Source: Cladosporium sp. IMV 00045 (taxonomy: Eukaryota > Ascomycota > Dothideomycetes > Cladosporiales > Cladosporiaceae). From it: a stretch of DNA of 59,455 nt. Location of the stretch: assembly GCA_001931905.2 (NCBI GenBank), contig MSJI02000538.1:1-59455 (forward strand). Direction: 5' to 3'. A program made the translations under genes and the position numbers. This document shows positions 20,473 to 32,155 of this stretch, one piece after another (positions within the stretch are counted from its first letter, which is position 1; every line of letters starts with the position of its first letter). The notes under the pieces were generated by a model. It did not search any database. It saw nothing but the letters and a program-made list of their open reading frames with translations, and was not told the origin of the DNA.

Positions 20473-23400
20473 TCACGAAGACGCCTGCTTCGAATCGTTA
20501 GGCGCAGCGGGCGGAACACCACCGCGAGGTCCATGGCGTTTGCCATGGTTGCGGCTTTTGTTCACAACGTAGCTGTCCAGGGAGATTTGCGAAGCAGGTT
20601 GATCACGCGTAGGGGTGGGAGCGGTTTGGCGACCATACCAGTCAATGTCTCCGAGCTGCAACTTCCTCGAGCGCTGTTTGCTGCGAGTGTTTCCTGACTT
20701 GTCCATGCGCGCTGGCTGGATGTGCGGCTGGCTTTCGATGGCGCCTTCTGTTCCGTCAGCATAGGGGATCGGCTGGGTCATTGTGGCAGCTTGTGAAGGT
20801 CGAGCAAAAGCAGAGAGGGGCGACGGCGAAGAGTAACCAGAATCTGCCGAGACTCGTCTTTTTTCGCCGCCGGTGTGCATTTGATGAGGGGAGGTCCCCG
20901 CGCCAGGGACGGCCAGTTGTTGAATTTGACCGCCACGATTATTCCTCTTTGGAAGACTTTGGTTGAGCTTGCCTTTACCGACGAGGCGAACGCGGTTGTT
21001 GCTGGGGTTCTGAACGTAATGAAAGGAGGGCGCTTCACCATCTTGCTGATCGTCCGTCAAGTCATAGTTGAGGACAAGGTTCTTGATACGCTGCTGCTCT
21101 TCACGTTCGGCTTGCTGTTGCGTGCGCATAGCAACGGCGAACGTGGAGTCAGAAGGAAGATCAATCGCGCGGGTCTGCCGCATCTGTTAGCGGAGTCTTA
21201 AACAATCCAGGACAATGACAACACCTACCTGCTGCTTCGGGCCCTTCTTGCTCAAAAGGGCAAATCTCATCATACCAGGTCCGTCAGCGGGAGAATGCGA
21301 ACGCGAATCCGCACCGCTGTCCTCAGGAGCAAGATTCGTGGTAGCATCGCGTACAGTCCGGCGCATCGGCAATGGTACGTCGAAAATCGGCTTGCGGTCG
21401 AACTTTCGCGATTCTGTGCTGTCTGCCATCAATTTTGCCAGTTCACGATCGAACTCGGCGTCAGCTTCTGGGTCTCTGTGGTCTTCTGGGCGTGTGACGA
21501 CAATATGCTCTTCGTCATCAGACTCTGCAGCGCCTTGATTTTCGTCGTCAGGCTCGCCGCTATCTTCGTCACCCGACTTATCCTCAGCACCGTCGCCATC
21601 AATTTCCGCAAGATCGTTTCCATCAGGACGAGCATCGTCAGAAGCATTGCCGTCGGCGTCATCTTCAAGGTCCTCTGGCTCTTGCGTCTTTCCAGCTGCA
21701 ACGTCCCGATAGTTCTGTTTGCAGGCCTCAGCAAAGACCTTGTGCGCTTCAGCAAGGTCGTTTGTGACAAGCTTCCACTGCGGACGCAGCAAGCTGTAAG
21801 TGTCTTGCACGACGAATTCAATATCCATGGGCAATGGATCCTTCACGTTGATGTAATACTGGAGGTAGTTCAAGAAGAAATCCAGCTTCTTCTTTGCCGC
21901 GCCCTTTTCAAAGTATACTCCGCATGTCTCCAGCAGCGTGCATACCAGACGAATACGGAAGTAGTCATCAGGGAGGTCAATTGGTGAGATCTTCTCAGGG
22001 TGCACGTACCCGTCGTGGCCGTAGTTGAGGATCTTGTACAGGGTGTCGAAGATAAGTGACGAGTCAACCATGCGGTAAATGTACAGCTCGCCAAGATACT
22101 TGACTTCAGCGATCCTTCGCTGATTGTACTTGAAGTCGTTGAACTCAAGGCCAGCTACGATGCGCTCGAGCACCTCGTCCAGGACTGAGATGGCGAATCC
22201 GACATGGTGACGGTGAAGCGCGCCCAGCATAACCGCAAGGAGGTAGACGTTGCTGAACTTGATCTTCCCAGGCTTGATGAAAATCTTCCTTAGGTACTCA
22301 ACGACTTCTTCTTCTTCCCAGTGAAGCTTACGAATCTGCTTGATGACTTTCTCCAGGGTCTTTTTGTTGAGGTCGAGGTATACCAGCTTGCGGATGTACA
22401 GTTCCAAAGTCGGGCGCTCCTTCTGCTGGATGGCCGCGCGCTCAGGCGGGTTGACATAGTAGATAGCGTTCTCAAGAAGCATACGCTCTTGCTGGCCAAG
22501 GTGCTGCGCCGCCTTCTTGCGCTGCAGCGTCTCAAGAAAAGACGCCATTCGAGGGGACGTCTCGGGGTTACGCAGCAGATATCTACCACAGTTCTCCAGG
22601 AGGCTTGCAATGATCTCAATATTCATGCGCGAGAAGTCATCCAGGCTGACCTTCAAGCAGTGGAAAATGACGTGCTCGGGCACCACGCCAAATTTGGTGA
22701 GTTCGGCAATGTATCGAATGTTGACCATGCGAACCTGACCCAGGAAGTCCTTCGATTTGCGCCTCTGCAGACTGCGGAATTCGTCATCAAGATAGCTGGT
22801 GAGAGCTTGAGGAATGTCCGTCAAGTAGCGGCCAAGCGTAGCAACAAGTCGAGCGTAAAGAGGGAGAAGGTCGGTCCTTCCTTTGGGAACTTCCTCAATT
22901 GCTTTGACAAGACGATTGCGGGAAGCTTTGGAGTTCAAGAACCCAAAGTCATAGGCGAACTGATCAACGTGGTCCTTGTTTGTGAGTTCATGGAGGCGGG
23001 CCAAGAGCGCATCTACCTGTGCGCCAACGGTCTTGTTTGCGATGGCCGTAGAACTATCATCGTTCTCAGCTGCGCTCTGTTCCTTTGCGTCGGAGCCATC
23101 TTCGGCTTTCTTGCCGACTTGCTCGTCCGCGTCGGTTTTCTTCTTTTTGGCATCCTCGAGCAGAATCAACGGCACGCGATCTTTGAGATCCACCAAATTT
23201 TCGTAGAAGCGACGCTCGTCCTCATCTTCCCAGATGCCGGCACCTTCACTCGAAGCACGCAGATATTCACCCGTCTTGACGAGGCCAATTCCACTATCGA
23301 TGTTGCCGCCAGATGCATCCTTCTCGGCCAGATCTGGCATTTCGATGCCGAGAGCCTCAGCAAGAACTTGTCCGTTGGAAACTAACTTCTCCTGAGCTTT

Positions 23401-24527
23401 CATGGCCTTCTCATGATTGGCCTGACGGTCTTCAAAAACTTCACCAGATTTGACGTAAGCTTCTGCGTTGCGCTTGTTCTGCGCGGATAGATGTTTTTGG
23501 TCACGAATAATGTGAGCCTTGACGTCCTCGAAGTATCGAGAAAGAATGTTGCGGAAGCGTTCCTGAAGGGCAGGAGACGTCAGAGGGGCGTCCTGTGTGA
23601 CGCTCTCGTCTTCATCCGTGGAGGCAGGCGTATCCGTCGTCCCGTTGGCACCAGTTGTAGCACCGTCCTCGCCTACGGCTTGCCTGCTCTCTTTTTTCGT
23701 GCTTGCAGAGCCGAGAACATCCCAGGCAAATGTCTTCACAAAGAGCACCACCAGTGGCAGATTGACGTGTTCACGATCGTGGCTAAGCATATCCTTGAGC
23801 ACCTCCAGTGGAAAGGGCTCTGCCTCTACGCCATCTGGTGTTTGTCCGTTTACTTTGACCTTTTGAGGTGCGATCTCGGTGCCCTTGGCTGTCTTGCTGG
23901 CCTCTTCCGGCTTGATCACATCTTCCAAGCTCTTCAAGACACCGACCAACCATAGTTCGGTGGCGACACGCAACAGTATACGTTGTCTGGAGATGCGCTC
24001 TTTCTCTTCTCTCTCGCGAACTTCGGGTGCCAGAGCTTTGAGTTGCGATTTCTCCGGCGTGCTCAAGCCTCGTCCGATCAGCCATCCGAGATAGCAAGTG
24101 AAGTCCTCAGGTCCGAATCGTTGATGGAGCGCGCTTATGACCTCGACACCAGCGGCGACTTCTCCTGGCGCCTTCAACCTGCAAAGCCCTTCGAAGCATG
24201 CGGAGACGATTTCGGTAAGATATTTGACGAGCGATAGTGTCCGGATTTCTTGAAGGAATGTCGGGACGCCGGCGGCGTTGATCGCGGTTCGCGCACGTTT
24301 TATGAATGCAGTATTTTTCTTCAAATTCGAGTCCAAGGAGCCCTGAGTGGGAAAGACATCTGTCACTGTATCAGTTTTGTCCTCCTCCTCAGATGACGTC
24401 CTGCCTACTTTGTTCGCCGTTCCAAGCTCTAGAATTCAGCTCCTTGAGCTCGCCTTGACACCGTGTTAGCTTTGCGTGATGAGCGGTATCCTTGCGCATT
24501 GATCATACGCTTCCTCTGCCGTTCCAT
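20473..24527 (-). CDS. UPF2: UPF2/NMD2, nonsense-mediated mRNA decay factor
   Basis: Scaffold bridging UPF1 and the UPF3/exon-junction side in cytoplasmic mRNA surveillance. Four exons: 24527-24509 (19 nt), 24453-24409 (45 nt), 24359-21229, 21174-20473; phases match and give 1298 residues. The start MERQRKRELKELN, then RAWNGEQNVFPTQGSLDS, fits the family N-terminus. Three MIF4G-type helical domains fill most of the large exon (LDSNLKKNTAFIKRARTAI; NLVDLKDRVPLILLEDA region; IRFVCTLLETCG-like segment IRLVCTLLETCGVYFEKGAA). An acidic stretch at about 915-980 follows. The UPF1-binding C-terminal region contains LPSDSTFAVAMRTQQQAE and IKNLVLNYDL. The last intron acceptor is set at 21175, because the nearer AG abuts the CTAAC branch site. 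Confidence 0.95.
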
Positions 24528-26296
24528 GGCAGTTGTGTTCCTCTCGCGCGTGGTTTGGCGCAGTGGAGGGGTCGATGGAGGGGCGATTGCGCTCAAGGAT
24601 TCGGCATTTCAATGATGATGTGGTGCAAGCTTTGGACCGAAGCTTGCATTTGTGCAAAGCACAAAGATATTGTGGCTTAGGGTTGTCGAAGATGTCGGAG
24701 AGTGGTTGGCAGTAGAAATCCAGTCGGATGAACTGTTGATTGTCGGTGGCATGAGCAAGCGGCAAGTGCAGCCGCTTGTTATCGATCTCTCGCTTCTCGC
24801 GGGAGACTTTGCGGGCCGCTGCACAAGTGACGCCAGGCGTGAATACTGCAGCAGAGGCACATCAACCATGCAGGAACCTCCTTTTCTTCGCTATACCATT
24901 GATTGTTTCTAATTTACTGATACGGAATGCATCGAGCGCGACATTAAACCATCGAAAATGCACGAACACATCTCATCAATTGTTGAAGGGTTCAAGCACA
25001 GCACTCTTGATACGACCAGTGCCACATGTTGCCCTTCTATACATCCAGGTGTACAACATCTCGATTATCGCTTCAGGCGCTCCCTATCAATATTTATGGT
25101 CGGTGGGTATAACACTTCAGAGCTCCAACGTTCCTCGCCCCCATCGACATGGTGGATGTGCAGTAATTCTACTGCTTCACCCACTCCTAAGACCCCCTTC
25201 GAACAGCTCATCACAATACGGCCTTCCTAACCACTTGCCGATCATCAAACATAGCCGCAGCCAACCTCATGAGGTTCACCTGAATGAAAGAATGAATAAA
25301 CATACATATATGCCGCCTCTGAATACATGGTACCGGCGAGAAGCCACAAGACGAACATACCCGAGTCAAGTAGGTGTACGGACCGCACATCAACTGATGT
25401 AGGTATCAAAGGGTTCGAAGAGAGTCATCGAAAACCTTACAGACAAGGATATAGGGCAACATTTGGGATTTTTACCCAGTCGATAGCTTTTTCCGGTACC
25501 TTGTCCCAATGGACAAAACCTACCTTAGTCATCTGTGAAATCCAAGCACATGCAACTAGCCCGAAGAGCACTGCCTCAAATCCTATGGCCTCAGACCGTG
25601 ATACGAAGGATCATGGAAACTGCTTGTTCCTCGTAAGGACAGACCAAAACATTTCCGCAGATGTTCGTTTCAAGTACTGAAATAGCGCACTGCCTGCCCA
25701 GCCCCTGGTCCCCAAACTCTCACGCAGAAAGTCTCTCCACCCGCATCCTGCCGCTTGCCTCAACCTCGGGTTCATCCAAAGCTCCAGTCACTCCAGCCAA
25801 TCTCACCCTTCACTTACACAACACTGCCTCGCGGATCAAATCTCCTTAGAGTCCTCCTCCAACCTCAGCTCGAAGTCAATTTCACCTACCTGACACCGCG
25901 CGAGCCAGCAAAGCAACCGAGCGGTGCTGCGAACCTTGCTTTGTCAGGCAATTGATAGACGTCCCTCGTCCCGTAGGATTGGGTAGTATGCTGTGGTACG
26001 ATCGCACCACCGCGATGGAAAGCTTCAAGCCTTCGTTCGCTGTGGTATAGAACTCACTTAGCTAACTTTGACGTGCACGGGTGCGTCGGATGAGGCGAAG
26101 TATGTAGGTAAGGTAGGCAGCTGTTCTCTTATTTGTTTCACTGACTCCCCCCTTCTATTTCGTCTCCTTGTTTCACCTCCTTCGTCACCAACAACCGTGA
26201 ATTATCTCCAGCTTTCGCTTCACTTGAGAACTCCGAGTACATACAGCACACCAGCTACCACGACTCACAACAATATACAATCACAACACATCCATC
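24528..26296. other. Divergent gap: UPF2 and GPI-protein promoters
   Basis: About 1.8 kb. Frames such as 24776-25402 (+) lack any motif and are treated as chance. No TATA box or repeat array was seen; pyrimidine-rich leader sequence precedes 26297. Confidence 0.5.
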
Positions 26297-26902
26297 ATGC
26301 GCGTCTCCTCCGTCCTCGTCGCCAGCGTGGCCGCCTGCGCCTACGCTCAGAACCTCGACTCTCTCACCAGCCAGCTCGCATCACTCACCAACCTCGCTCC
26401 CTCAATCGCCACTGCCGCCGCCTCAGCGGCATCTTCAGTGGCATCCAACGCTGGTGCGGCGGCTAGCAACGCGGGCTCAGATGCTGGAGCTGCTGCCTCT
26501 TCAGCGGCTGCTAGCGCTAGCGACTCCCTGGGCGACCTCAACTCCATGGCATCCTCCGCGATCGAGTCTGCCAAGAGCGCTTTGGCGACTCTCAACCCTG
26601 CCGCTCGCTCGAGCGTCGCTCCTGGTCTTTCCTCTGCTGGTCTTGACTATTCTTCCCTCACTTCTGAGCTGGGCATCACTGCAGGCGCGGCCACGGCGAC
26701 CGATGGCTCGAACTCTGCGCAATCTACTGGTTCTGACTCGAACTCCAACTCTGACTCCTCCAACTCCGACTCGAGCTCCAACTCTAACTCTGGCGCTGCA
26801 GAGCAATCCGCCTCAACGACCGATTCTGACAGCCTCGCAGCCGCCACTGCTATTCCTATGGCGGCTCTGGGTGCTGGACTCGTCATGGTCGGTCTCTTGT
26901 AG
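26297..26902 (+). CDS. Ser/Ala-rich GPI-anchored-type cell-surface protein
   Basis: 201 residues, single exon. Signal peptide MRVSSVLVASVAACAYAQ. The mature part begins with a hydrophobic/Ser stretch, then an Ala/Ser region (GAAASNAGSDAGAAASSAAA), a second helical-looking block, and an Asn/Ser/Asp repeat (SNSNSDSSNSDSSSNSNS). It ends with a hydrophobic tail, AATAIPMAALGAGLVMVGLL, after a small-residue cluster, the layout expected for GPI anchoring. No catalytic domain. It is probably a heavily O-glycosylated wall or surface protein; the name is structural, not functional. Confidence 0.8.
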   Translation: MRVSSVLVASVAACAYAQNLDSLTSQLASLTNLAPSIATAAASAASSVASNAGAAASNAGSDAGAAASSAAASASDSLGDLNSMASSAIESAKSALATLNPAARSSVAPGLSSAGLDYSSLTSELGITAGAATATDGSNSAQSTGSDSNSNSDSSNSDSSSNSNSGAAEQSASTTDSDSLAAATAIPMAALGAGLVMVGLL

Positions 26903-27276
26903 GGTGGAGGATTTGTTGAGCAGGGGAAGGACGCGTGAACGATGTCTACAACGGACCTGGGATTGGCGTTCGCCGGATCGAATGTAAATGGAACGGGTGT
27001 TGTACACAAAAACTTTGACTCTGATGTTTCCTCGAAACGTCTGCTTATGTATATTTCAATGATCACGAGTTCAATTGTTGTCCCTCCACAAATGCTCGCG
27101 AGTATCTTCGTCTTCAATATCCTGCCGGAGCGGAACGTTTCGCTTTTGTTCAAACGCATCATTCGTCTATATGTGCAAAACAACCCATACCTTCATCAAA
27201 CATTTCGTCTGACCATTTCTCCGACCAAACCCCCCAGCGTCAAAACAGAAAGAAAGAAAATAGAGAATCCACCCCA
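26903..27276. other. Short convergent gap
   Basis: Contains only the 3' ends of the surface-protein and EMW1 genes. Nothing else seen. Confidence 0.5.
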
Positions 27277-30111
27277 TCAAGCCGCCTTAACATTCTCCAA
27301 CGTCTCCTGCAACTTCTCAAACCCGGCCGTCTCGCCCCAACACTCCTTGCCCTTATTCATGATTCCCCTAACCGCACTCCTCGCCTTAAACTTCCAATCC
27401 TTCGCCACGAGTTCGCCCGCACCCATCCCCTCCGTGCGCTCCATGGGACCAAAGCTCTCGTAAGAATCACACAGCCTGACCGTAGCGTCAACAACAGCAA
27501 TCCACAAAGCCTCGCTATCCGACTCCCAGCCCGGCTGCGCCGTGACGGCGCGCCAGGCCTTCTCCTCCGCTTCGAGGGCGGAAGTGGGCTTGCGCCGCCA
27601 GAGAGCCAGTTTGCTCACGAGCTGCCACAGAGCGGCGGAGGAGGTGATGAGGGGGACGACGCTCTCGTCGACGAAGCGCACGACCATGCGCGCCAGGCCG
27701 GGCGCGGCGGGGTCGTAGACGTCGTTGGTGGCGATGATGTGCGAGACGATGACTTGCAGGACGGCGATGTCCAGGCATCCTTCGCCCTCAGTCTTGCCGC
27801 GCAGGGTGACGATGCGCTTCTGCGCGCCGAGCATGGTGGTGTAGTCCGGCGGGGAGAGGGAGGCGGCGACGGTGAGCACGTTGTCCCAGATGCGGAAGGA
27901 GTCGTGTTTGAGGGTGGCGGCGCGCTTGAGGGCGTTGAGCGCGTCGAGACGGGTGTTTTGCGCTGCTTGGAAGATTTCCTTGCATGGGTCGATCGGCGCC
28001 GTCTCTTCTTCGTCGTCGAGTTTGGGCTCGTCGGTCTTTTTCGTCACTTTGGCTTCGGGGTCTGTTCGCATCAGGGCTGCGGCTAGGTTGCTCCAGGACT
28101 CTGCGTCGGACTCGTCGAGCTGGACGCAGCGCGTGAATGCTTCGACGGCGCGGTCGAATTGAGAGAGTTCGAGCAGGGTGCAGCCAAAAGAGAACCAGCT
28201 TCCTTGGTTCAGCTGATCGACTGTGACTGCCTTGCTGAAGGCCAAAGCAGCCTTCACATAGTCGTTGGCCGCGATGTAGTGGCGACCCAGGGACCTCTGT
28301 GCACGTGCATACCGCTGGTTGGAGACTTCCCAAGACTTTTCCCACATCTCGACCGAGGCATCAATGTCACCGAGAATGCAGTACAGGCGAGGCGCATCCA
28401 GCGGAGCGGGTTCACGAGGTGCGCCCATCCATTTCTCATCTTCGGCGGGCTCGTCTTCCGAGCCACCGTCAGTGGCATGGAACAACTGCTGGCGTACAAC
28501 GTTGCGAGCCTTCTCCTCGCGATCAGTGGCGGCCCAGCAGAGCGCGGCTTCTGCCCACATCTCCAGACGCTGGTAGATGTCCAAAGCTGATCTCAGACCA
28601 CCAAGAGAAACCCAGCGAGATGCCAGCTCGGCCTCAAGGTCCCATCTTGTAGGAGATGCAAGCTGGAAGATGTAACGCAGACGCTCGGCGGCTGGAGCAC
28701 TCTCGGAATCCTTGGCTTTGGGCAAGAAGGTGTTTGCCGCTGCCTCTCCTTGTTCGCTCAGGACAGAGGTTTCAACTTCAGCGGTGTCTGCAATGACCTG
28801 ATCTACCAAAGCCTGCAGCTGCAACAGACCACGCTCGATCGTGCGCGATTTGTAGCCCTCGATTCGGCTTCGCACAAGGAGGGCCTGTGTATAGATTTGC
28901 CAGTTGGAGCTACCGCCCTCCAACACACGGGTAGCGTAAGGAAGCGTTTCCTCTCGGGTCAGACCATTCTCAGGGGCAGTATTTTTGATGGACGACGCGA
29001 GAGATAGCAGGATGGTAGAATCCAAAGGCTCCAATTTGGGTTGATCCGAAGGGTCGAGTTCTGCAAGTTCCTTGGGCAAGTCGTCAGAGCCCTGGATTCC
29101 TGTTGATTGATCGGTCTTCTGGGAGAAGGAAATAGATTCTAGCAAGGTATCGTCATTCAAGTCCAAGTTGTCAGGTCCGCTCGGTGCGGCGTTGTCAAGA
29201 GATTGGTTGTCTGACGTAGGAGCGGTCTGCTTGTCAGGCTCTGCCTTGCCAGATTCCAGAGTGTTTGCACTTCGAGCCAACACAACCAGCTGGCTGGTCT
29301 CTTTCTGCTGAAACTTCGTCCTCTTTCCCATGAGACCGGTCAAAGCAAACTTGAAATCGCGGTCTTTCGTGGCCTTGTCGATATCCTCTCGAGCAAGTTT
29401 GTCCAGACCGTGATGAATGTGAATAGTCGAACGCTCAAGCACAAATTCGCTCTCGGCCTGCTCGTCAAATTCCGCAGTCCCCTTTGCCTTCTCAATCTCG
29501 TGTTCCACCATCTCCACGTCGCGGTATATCACATCCTGAAGCGTAGGAGAGGCCTCAGACAGCAGTCTCTGGTGCATGAATTTCGTTCTGAATCTTGCCC
29601 ATCGTGCGTTTTTAACGTTCTTCAAAATAGCTGGAGCTGTGAAAATGGCGTCCGCAAGGCAGAGCAGTTCGATGTTAGGCGTCAGCTTATAAGCTGCAAT
29701 GCCATCCATGCTGAGTCCAGCCAACAAAGCCTGTCGTGTCTCGCGGGTTTTCCTGCTGTTTGATGAGACATCCTCCGGGAGCAAAGTCTTTGCTGAGTTG
29801 AACGGCAGTGGAGGTCCAGTCACGTTTGATTGCAAGAAAGCCAAGAGTGCTGCATATCCGATGCAAAAGTAGATCACTTGTGTTTCTGAATTTGACCGAT
29901 CCGTGAGCAATGAAGACAGGCGTTGGAAGACTGCATCATTCCAAGGTGTCGAGTCCTGACTGGGTGTCTGTGTTTGCAGCAATTCTTGCGCTTCCGTCGA
30001 CTTCAAGATCGACTCATATTCGCCCTTTTCAAGATTTGCAAGATGTTGCTCGGCCAGAGTGGCGACATTGCCTGGTAAAGACTTGCGCAGCTGGCGCAAT
30101 AATGCCTCCAT
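27277..30111 (-). CDS. EMW1: TPR protein EMW1/TTC27 homologue
   Basis: Tetratricopeptide-repeat protein related to yeast Emw1 (needed for cell-wall protein maintenance) and metazoan TTC27. From the Met in CACCATGG at 30111 the product has 944 residues; the same frame stays open to a Met at 30300 (1007 residues), but the extra 63 residues look like leader and the Kozak context favours 30111. TPRs are clear from about residue 575: YCILGDIDASVEMWEKSWEV, ARAQRSLGRHYIAANDYVKA, GSWFSFGCTLLELSQFDRAV and SWSNLAAALMR. Upstream is a long helical region with an acidic, Ser-rich linker. The block LGDID...RYARAQRSLG...AL is the part I use for the family call. No introns. Confidence 0.88.
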   Translation of the reverse strand: MEALLRQLRKSLPGNVATLAEQHLANLEKGEYESILKSTEAQELLQTQTPSQDSTPWNDAVFQRLSSLLTDRSNSETQVIYFCIGYAALLAFLQSNVTGPPLPFNSAKTLLPEDVSSNSRKTRETRQALLAGLSMDGIAAYKLTPNIELLCLADAIFTAPAILKNVKNARWARFRTKFMHQRLLSEASPTLQDVIYRDVEMVEHEIEKAKGTAEFDEQAESEFVLERSTIHIHHGLDKLAREDIDKATKDRDFKFALTGLMGKRTKFQQKETSQLVVLARSANTLESGKAEPDKQTAPTSDNQSLDNAAPSGPDNLDLNDDTLLESISFSQKTDQSTGIQGSDDLPKELAELDPSDQPKLEPLDSTILLSLASSIKNTAPENGLTREETLPYATRVLEGGSSNWQIYTQALLVRSRIEGYKSRTIERGLLQLQALVDQVIADTAEVETSVLSEQGEAAANTFLPKAKDSESAPAAERLRYIFQLASPTRWDLEAELASRWVSLGGLRSALDIYQRLEMWAEAALCWAATDREEKARNVVRQQLFHATDGGSEDEPAEDEKWMGAPREPAPLDAPRLYCILGDIDASVEMWEKSWEVSNQRYARAQRSLGRHYIAANDYVKAALAFSKAVTVDQLNQGSWFSFGCTLLELSQFDRAVEAFTRCVQLDESDAESWSNLAAALMRTDPEAKVTKKTDEPKLDDEEETAPIDPCKEIFQAAQNTRLDALNALKRAATLKHDSFRIWDNVLTVAASLSPPDYTTMLGAQKRIVTLRGKTEGEGCLDIAVLQVIVSHIIATNDVYDPAAPGLARMVVRFVDESVVPLITSSAALWQLVSKLALWRRKPTSALEAEEKAWRAVTAQPGWESDSEALWIAVVDATVRLCDSYESFGPMERTEGMGAGELVAKDWKFKARSAVRGIMNKGKECWGETAGFEKLQETLENVKAA

Positions 30112-30769
30112 GGTGAATAGTATACTGGTCAAGAGACAGTCCTTGTATCGATCATCTAAAACCAGCATGCCTACATTATTTTTTGTCCGTCCCCTCACTA
30201 ACAGCCCTTCCTTCCTAATCGATAAGATTCTCTGCGCCAAGCAATTTCTTAAGGCTGCATTGCATGCAACTCCACCCTCTACGTGCAGAACAAAGTCCAT
30301 GATGATATATCATTCTTAATGATCTGCATGTGTCGGGTGCAATTACCCTATGTTAGGATTCTGAGTCTTTCCAAAATGTATCCCTCCGATCTCTGCATGC
30401 AATGTCACATGCTCAACACGTGCTTCTATCATGGCTGCCTGCCTGTGGCTGATGTGAAGTGGGGCCAACGGTCGAGTCTCGGACTGACGTTGTTGCTCCA
30501 AAGCCTAAAGCACGCCCGCCAGCCCTTCACGGATTCCAGCAGCATGTTTGTTAATCATCACATCCAATTACCGACAAACCCTCACGTGAAAGAAAGATAT
30601 ACACTCATAGACCGATAAACTCAGCAATCACTTACACATCTCTGCGTCCCATTCACCATGTCTTCTTTCAGCTAGATACTACATCTTCTCTCCAGCATTC
30701 ATCAACATCAACAACCTTCCGATCCCACCGCAACCGAGCAACATCCAGATCTCAGTTCACCGCGGAACC
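30112..30769. other. Divergent promoter region of EMW1 and the DSP-like gene
   Basis: Two CACGTG E-boxes lie at 30417-30422 and 30583-30588. No other feature seen. Confidence 0.5.
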
Positions 30770-31660
30770 ATGCCAACAGACACAGAATCACCCCTTTCCT
30801 TCCCTCATAGAAATGACGACTACGCCTACCGCGTCCCCACCCCTCCACGCATCGTCGTTCCCCCACCCGCTCTCAACGCCCAAGCCCTCCCCGACATAGA
30901 CCTCGGCGCCTCCTCCAACACCTTCGCACCCAGCGGGCCCTACCCAAACCTCATCCCTACAAATGTCATCTTCGACTGGAGCTACGAGCGCCGCCGCGAA
31001 GCGCAGATGATCCTTCCCTACCTCTACCTCGGACCCATGACGGCCGCCAAAGACGAGGCCTGGATGCGCAAAGAGGGCATCACGATGGTGCTGGGCGTGC
31101 GGCAGAAGCACGAGTTTGTGTCGAAACTGATGGACGGGGCGTTGCGACGCACGCAGGCGGCGGGTCTGGAAGCGCGCACTGTGGATTTGGCGAATAATCA
31201 GGACCTCATTCATGCGTTTCCCGATACCACCGCTATGATCAATTCGCACCTGTCGCGAGTGCATAGTGCGACGGGGAAGTTGGGGAAGGTGCTCGTGTTT
31301 TGCGAGTCAGGGAATGAGCGCAGCGTGGGTGTAGTTGCTGCTTACCTTATGGAGACGCACGCGGACGTCGACTACATCAAGGCCATGCAGCTGTGTCAGG
31401 CGCAGCGGTTCTGTGTCAATTTCGACGATCCCATGAAGAGGGTGTTACAAGGCTACTGGGACATCCTATGCGCGAAAAGATCTGTGGCAGCGACGAGTGC
31501 TAGTGCTGGCGGTCATGTTGCGACAAGTGGGCCGGCCAAGAGCAATAGCAAGAGAAGCTTGGAGAGGGAGGAGGATGAAAATATGGATGGTATGGATGTG
31601 GACGATCTCGAGCGGTTTGGTGGCAGGACGTTCAGTCCGTTCGCCAACATACAGCCTTAG
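30770..31660 (+). CDS. Dual-specificity phosphatase-like (STYX-type) protein
   Basis: 296 residues, single exon. A disordered N-terminus (~60 residues) precedes a DSP fold: MILPYLYLGPMTAAKDEAWM (the usual first strand 'I.P.LYLG'), ITMVLGVRQ, then the P-loop VFCESGNERSVGVVAAYLM. The CX5R core is intact (Cys178, Arg184), with Ser185 after it, but the residue before Cys is Phe instead of the nearly invariant His. DYIKAMQLCQAQRFCVNF then MKRVLQGY complete the domain. The C-terminal ~60 residues are Ser/Glu/Asp-rich. In the family this domain removes phosphate from Tyr/Ser/Thr or acts as a pseudophosphatase. The His change makes activity uncertain. No target is known from sequence. Confidence 0.82.
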   Translation: MPTDTESPLSFPHRNDDYAYRVPTPPRIVVPPPALNAQALPDIDLGASSNTFAPSGPYPNLIPTNVIFDWSYERRREAQMILPYLYLGPMTAAKDEAWMRKEGITMVLGVRQKHEFVSKLMDGALRRTQAAGLEARTVDLANNQDLIHAFPDTTAMINSHLSRVHSATGKLGKVLVFCESGNERSVGVVAAYLMETHADVDYIKAMQLCQAQRFCVNFDDPMKRVLQGYWDILCAKRSVAATSASAGGHVATSGPAKSNSKRSLEREEDENMDGMDVDDLERFGGRTFSPFANIQP

Positions 31661-32155
31661 TCGTCAGTACTGTGGGACAGGTGAAATACTTTCTCAACGG
31701 AGCAGATGGCGGCTATGAACGATCTAGCGATGCATTGGACTTTTGGCGTGTTTGGACGTGGCATTGGTTTTTACATGATACCCCATGATTATTATTATTC
31801 AGCAGATGCGAGTGGCACGAAGGTACAGATAGCCTGAATCAGCTTAGAAGTCGCCAATTATGTGAGCAAAGGGACAAACACTATTACACTATACATATGC
31901 CTTTCCTACCTTTCGGACCTAATACATCGCTGTGAAGAGTCGCTAGTCGTCGTCAACTCCAGTCGGCACAGCCAGCCGCTAGGCCCGCCCTGAGCAGCAA
32001 CGTCACTGGTTCTAGAGCCAACCCGCCAACTGCACCTCCGTACGGGGACCAGTAGTACCGCCAAACAGCTACATCTGAACCTCTTCTTATTACTGCAACC
32101 ACTGCGCCTACGCAACAACCCTACCCTCCACACAACCCCACTCTCCTCCTTCACA
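31661..32155. other. Gap between DSP-like gene and END3
   Basis: 3' end of the upstream gene and END3 promoter. Nothing else recognised. Confidence 0.5.

Noticed and set aside
30112..30300. 63-residue N-terminal extension of EMW1
   Set aside because: Open but without family resemblance; the Met at 30111 has the context CACCATGG. Kept only as an alternative.
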